Shown here in pieces: positions 14,243 to 15,114 of a stretch of 15,114 nucleotides of DNA. The notes under the pieces were generated by a model. That model made no database searches, was not told the origin of the DNA, and saw only the letters and a list, made by a program, of their open reading frames with translations. Position numbers and translations under genes: made by a program. This DNA is from an uncultured Collinsella sp. Its GTDB lineage: Bacteria > Actinomycetota > Coriobacteriia > Coriobacteriales > Coriobacteriaceae. The stretch lies in NCBI GenBank assembly GCA_900546105.1, contig URBP01000052.1, positions 1-15,114 on the forward strand, given 5' to 3'. The first letter of the stretch is position 1; every line of letters starts with the position of its first letter.

Positions 14243-14388
14243 ACTATGCCCATTTACTACGTTTAGCCCGGGATGCTCGACCATGCACCGATTTTTGCTA
14301 AATTTGCGAGCCGTCTACCTGCGGTTTTGTTTTTCCCAAATTCGACATGCTCGGCGATAGCCGATCAAACGTAGTAAATGGGCATAGT
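14243..14388. mobile_element. 146-bp element with perfect 22-bp inverted ends (MITE-like)
   Basis: The end 14243-14264 (ACTATGCCCATTTACTACGT plus two T) is the exact reverse complement of 14367-14388. The 102-bp interior is AT-richer than the flanking genes and has no open reading frame of note. I see no clear target-site duplication. The size, perfect ends and non-coding interior fit a miniature inverted-repeat element, but a structured RNA or a large operator pair cannot be excluded. Confidence 0.6.
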
Positions 14389-14430
14389 TTTTGACAGGCG
14401 GCATCGCGCGCATCCCTCGCAAGGGCAAAA

Positions 14431-14461
14431 TGATCTGTTTTCCTCCGTCCCCAAGGGATCA
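14431..14461 (-). repeat. REP-like hairpin, copy 3, overlapping the PTS IIB stop
   Basis: TGATC (14431-14435) and GATCA (14457-14461) flank a segment that on the minus strand includes CCTTGGGGACGGAGGAAAAC. The TTGGGGACG core (14446-14454) is shared with copies 1 and 2. The TGA stop of the PTS gene (14461-14459) is part of the element's end. Confidence 0.45.
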
Positions 14462-14941
14462 GTTGAACAAATTGTCGATGGGGTCGGGATTGGAGCTGGA
14501 GAGGTAGCGGATTTCTAGCTCTATGCCGAGCTCTTGCAGCTCTTTGAAGGCGGCGATGTCCGTATCGTCTACGGCAACGGCAGGCGTTACAGAGCGCTTG
14601 CCCTCCCCTGCCTGCATATGGCCGATGCTGATCTTGGTTATTGGCACGCCGCCCTTCACCAGTGCCAATGCATCCGCGGGTGAGACCACCATGATTAGAA
14701 TCCATTGACGCGGCGTTGCGGTATGGATGATGTCGATGGTCCTTTGCACCGAGAAAAACCGCGTCCACACGCCCTCGGGCGCCGCGACCCTCATAGGCGC
14801 CCACTTGCGCGAATCCGCCGCAATCTCGTCGTTAACGATCAGGACGAGGTTGGAACCCACGGCTTCGTTCCACAGCTCAACGTCTTGCCCGTAAATGAAA
14901 CGGTCGTCGATGCGTGTGAGAAGAATCTTGGGCTGAGCCAT
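14459..14941 (-). CDS. PTS IIB homologue, mannose/sorbose family, His replaced by Tyr
   Basis: A 160-residue protein of the mannose/fructose/sorbose-family IIB fold, normally a cytoplasmic subunit that takes phosphate from IIA on a histidine near residue 15. The family pattern RIDDRxIHGQ appears here as RIDDRFIYGQ, with Tyr17 (codon TAC, 14893-14891) at the phosphorylation site, and the next residue after GQ is Asp rather than Val. The rest is well kept: LIVNDEIA, FFSVQ, VSPADALALVKGGVPI, SIGHMQ-GEGK and VDDTDIAAFKEL. MAQPKILLTRI is chosen as start because GAGG stands five bases upstream; an ATG at 14968 has none. No IIA, IIC or IID gene follows downstream. It may be a phosphorylation-dead regulatory form or a decaying copy. 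Confidence 0.8.
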   Translation of the reverse strand: MAQPKILLTRIDDRFIYGQDVELWNEAVGSNLVLIVNDEIAADSRKWAPMRVAAPEGVWTRFFSVQRTIDIIHTATPRQWILIMVVSPADALALVKGGVPITKISIGHMQAGEGKRSVTPAVAVDDTDIAAFKELQELGIELEIRYLSSSNPDPIDNLFN

Positions 14942-15114
14942 CGCCGCCTCGTTTCGCTCGACATCCATACGAACAGGACGCCAGCAGCCAACTCAACAGC
15001 AGGTCAAACGCCAAATGGGTGCCACAGACATCACGCTTCTAATATTAGTGCATTTAAAGGGTTGATTTTCAATCTCAACGCAACAGCCTGAACGGGTCCC
15101 GCTTTTCCGCAGCT

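Overview
The window looks like a chromosomal carbohydrate-utilisation locus from a GC-rich, fermentative gut actinobacterium of the Coriobacteriia, most likely Collinsella or a close relative. This is inferred from base composition, codon choice and the combination of a lactose PTS with the tagatose-6-phosphate pathway; there is no rRNA or other marker gene to prove it.

Layout. On the minus strand at the left is a catabolic cluster read lacA (3392-2964), lacB (2900-2376), a LacX-like mutarotase (1997-1116) and lacC (1062-127). A five-helix membrane protein of unknown function (4722-3700, minus) follows. Then come lacF (PTS IIA, 5341-5003, minus) and a LacI-family regulator (6560-5556, minus). 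Divergent from these, lacE (PTS IICB, 6919-8688) and lacG (6-phospho-beta-galactosidase, 8755-10194) run on the plus strand. After the lacG terminator sit four tandem ~80-bp hairpin repeats, a perfect 32-bp inverted repeat and a class II Fic AMP-transferase-type gene (10756-11988). To the right are a DeoR-family LacR-like regulator (12873-12109, minus), a divergent galM (13080-14132, plus), a 146-bp element with perfect 22-bp inverted ends, and a mannose/sorbose-family PTS IIB homologue (14941-14459, minus) in which the usual phosphorylated histidine is tyrosine.

How the genes work together. LacE and LacF import and phosphorylate lactose, LacG splits lactose-6-phosphate into glucose and galactose-6-phosphate, LacAB isomerises the latter to tagatose-6-phosphate, and LacC phosphorylates that to tagatose-1,6-bisphosphate. 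The aldolase LacD is not in the window. The mutarotases would interconvert sugar anomers.

Regulation appears to be double. The LacI-family gene and lacE share an intergenic region holding two similar palindromes, TGTTAACGTTGCCA and TGGCAACGTCAACA, 121 bp apart, one of which touches a candidate lacE -35. Direct repeats of TGTTC spaced by exactly 10 bp, typical of DeoR-type sites, lie upstream of lacA, lacF (twice) and lacR itself. The intergenic regions also carry several hairpin or REP-like elements, including three with a shared TTGGGGACG core on the minus strand.
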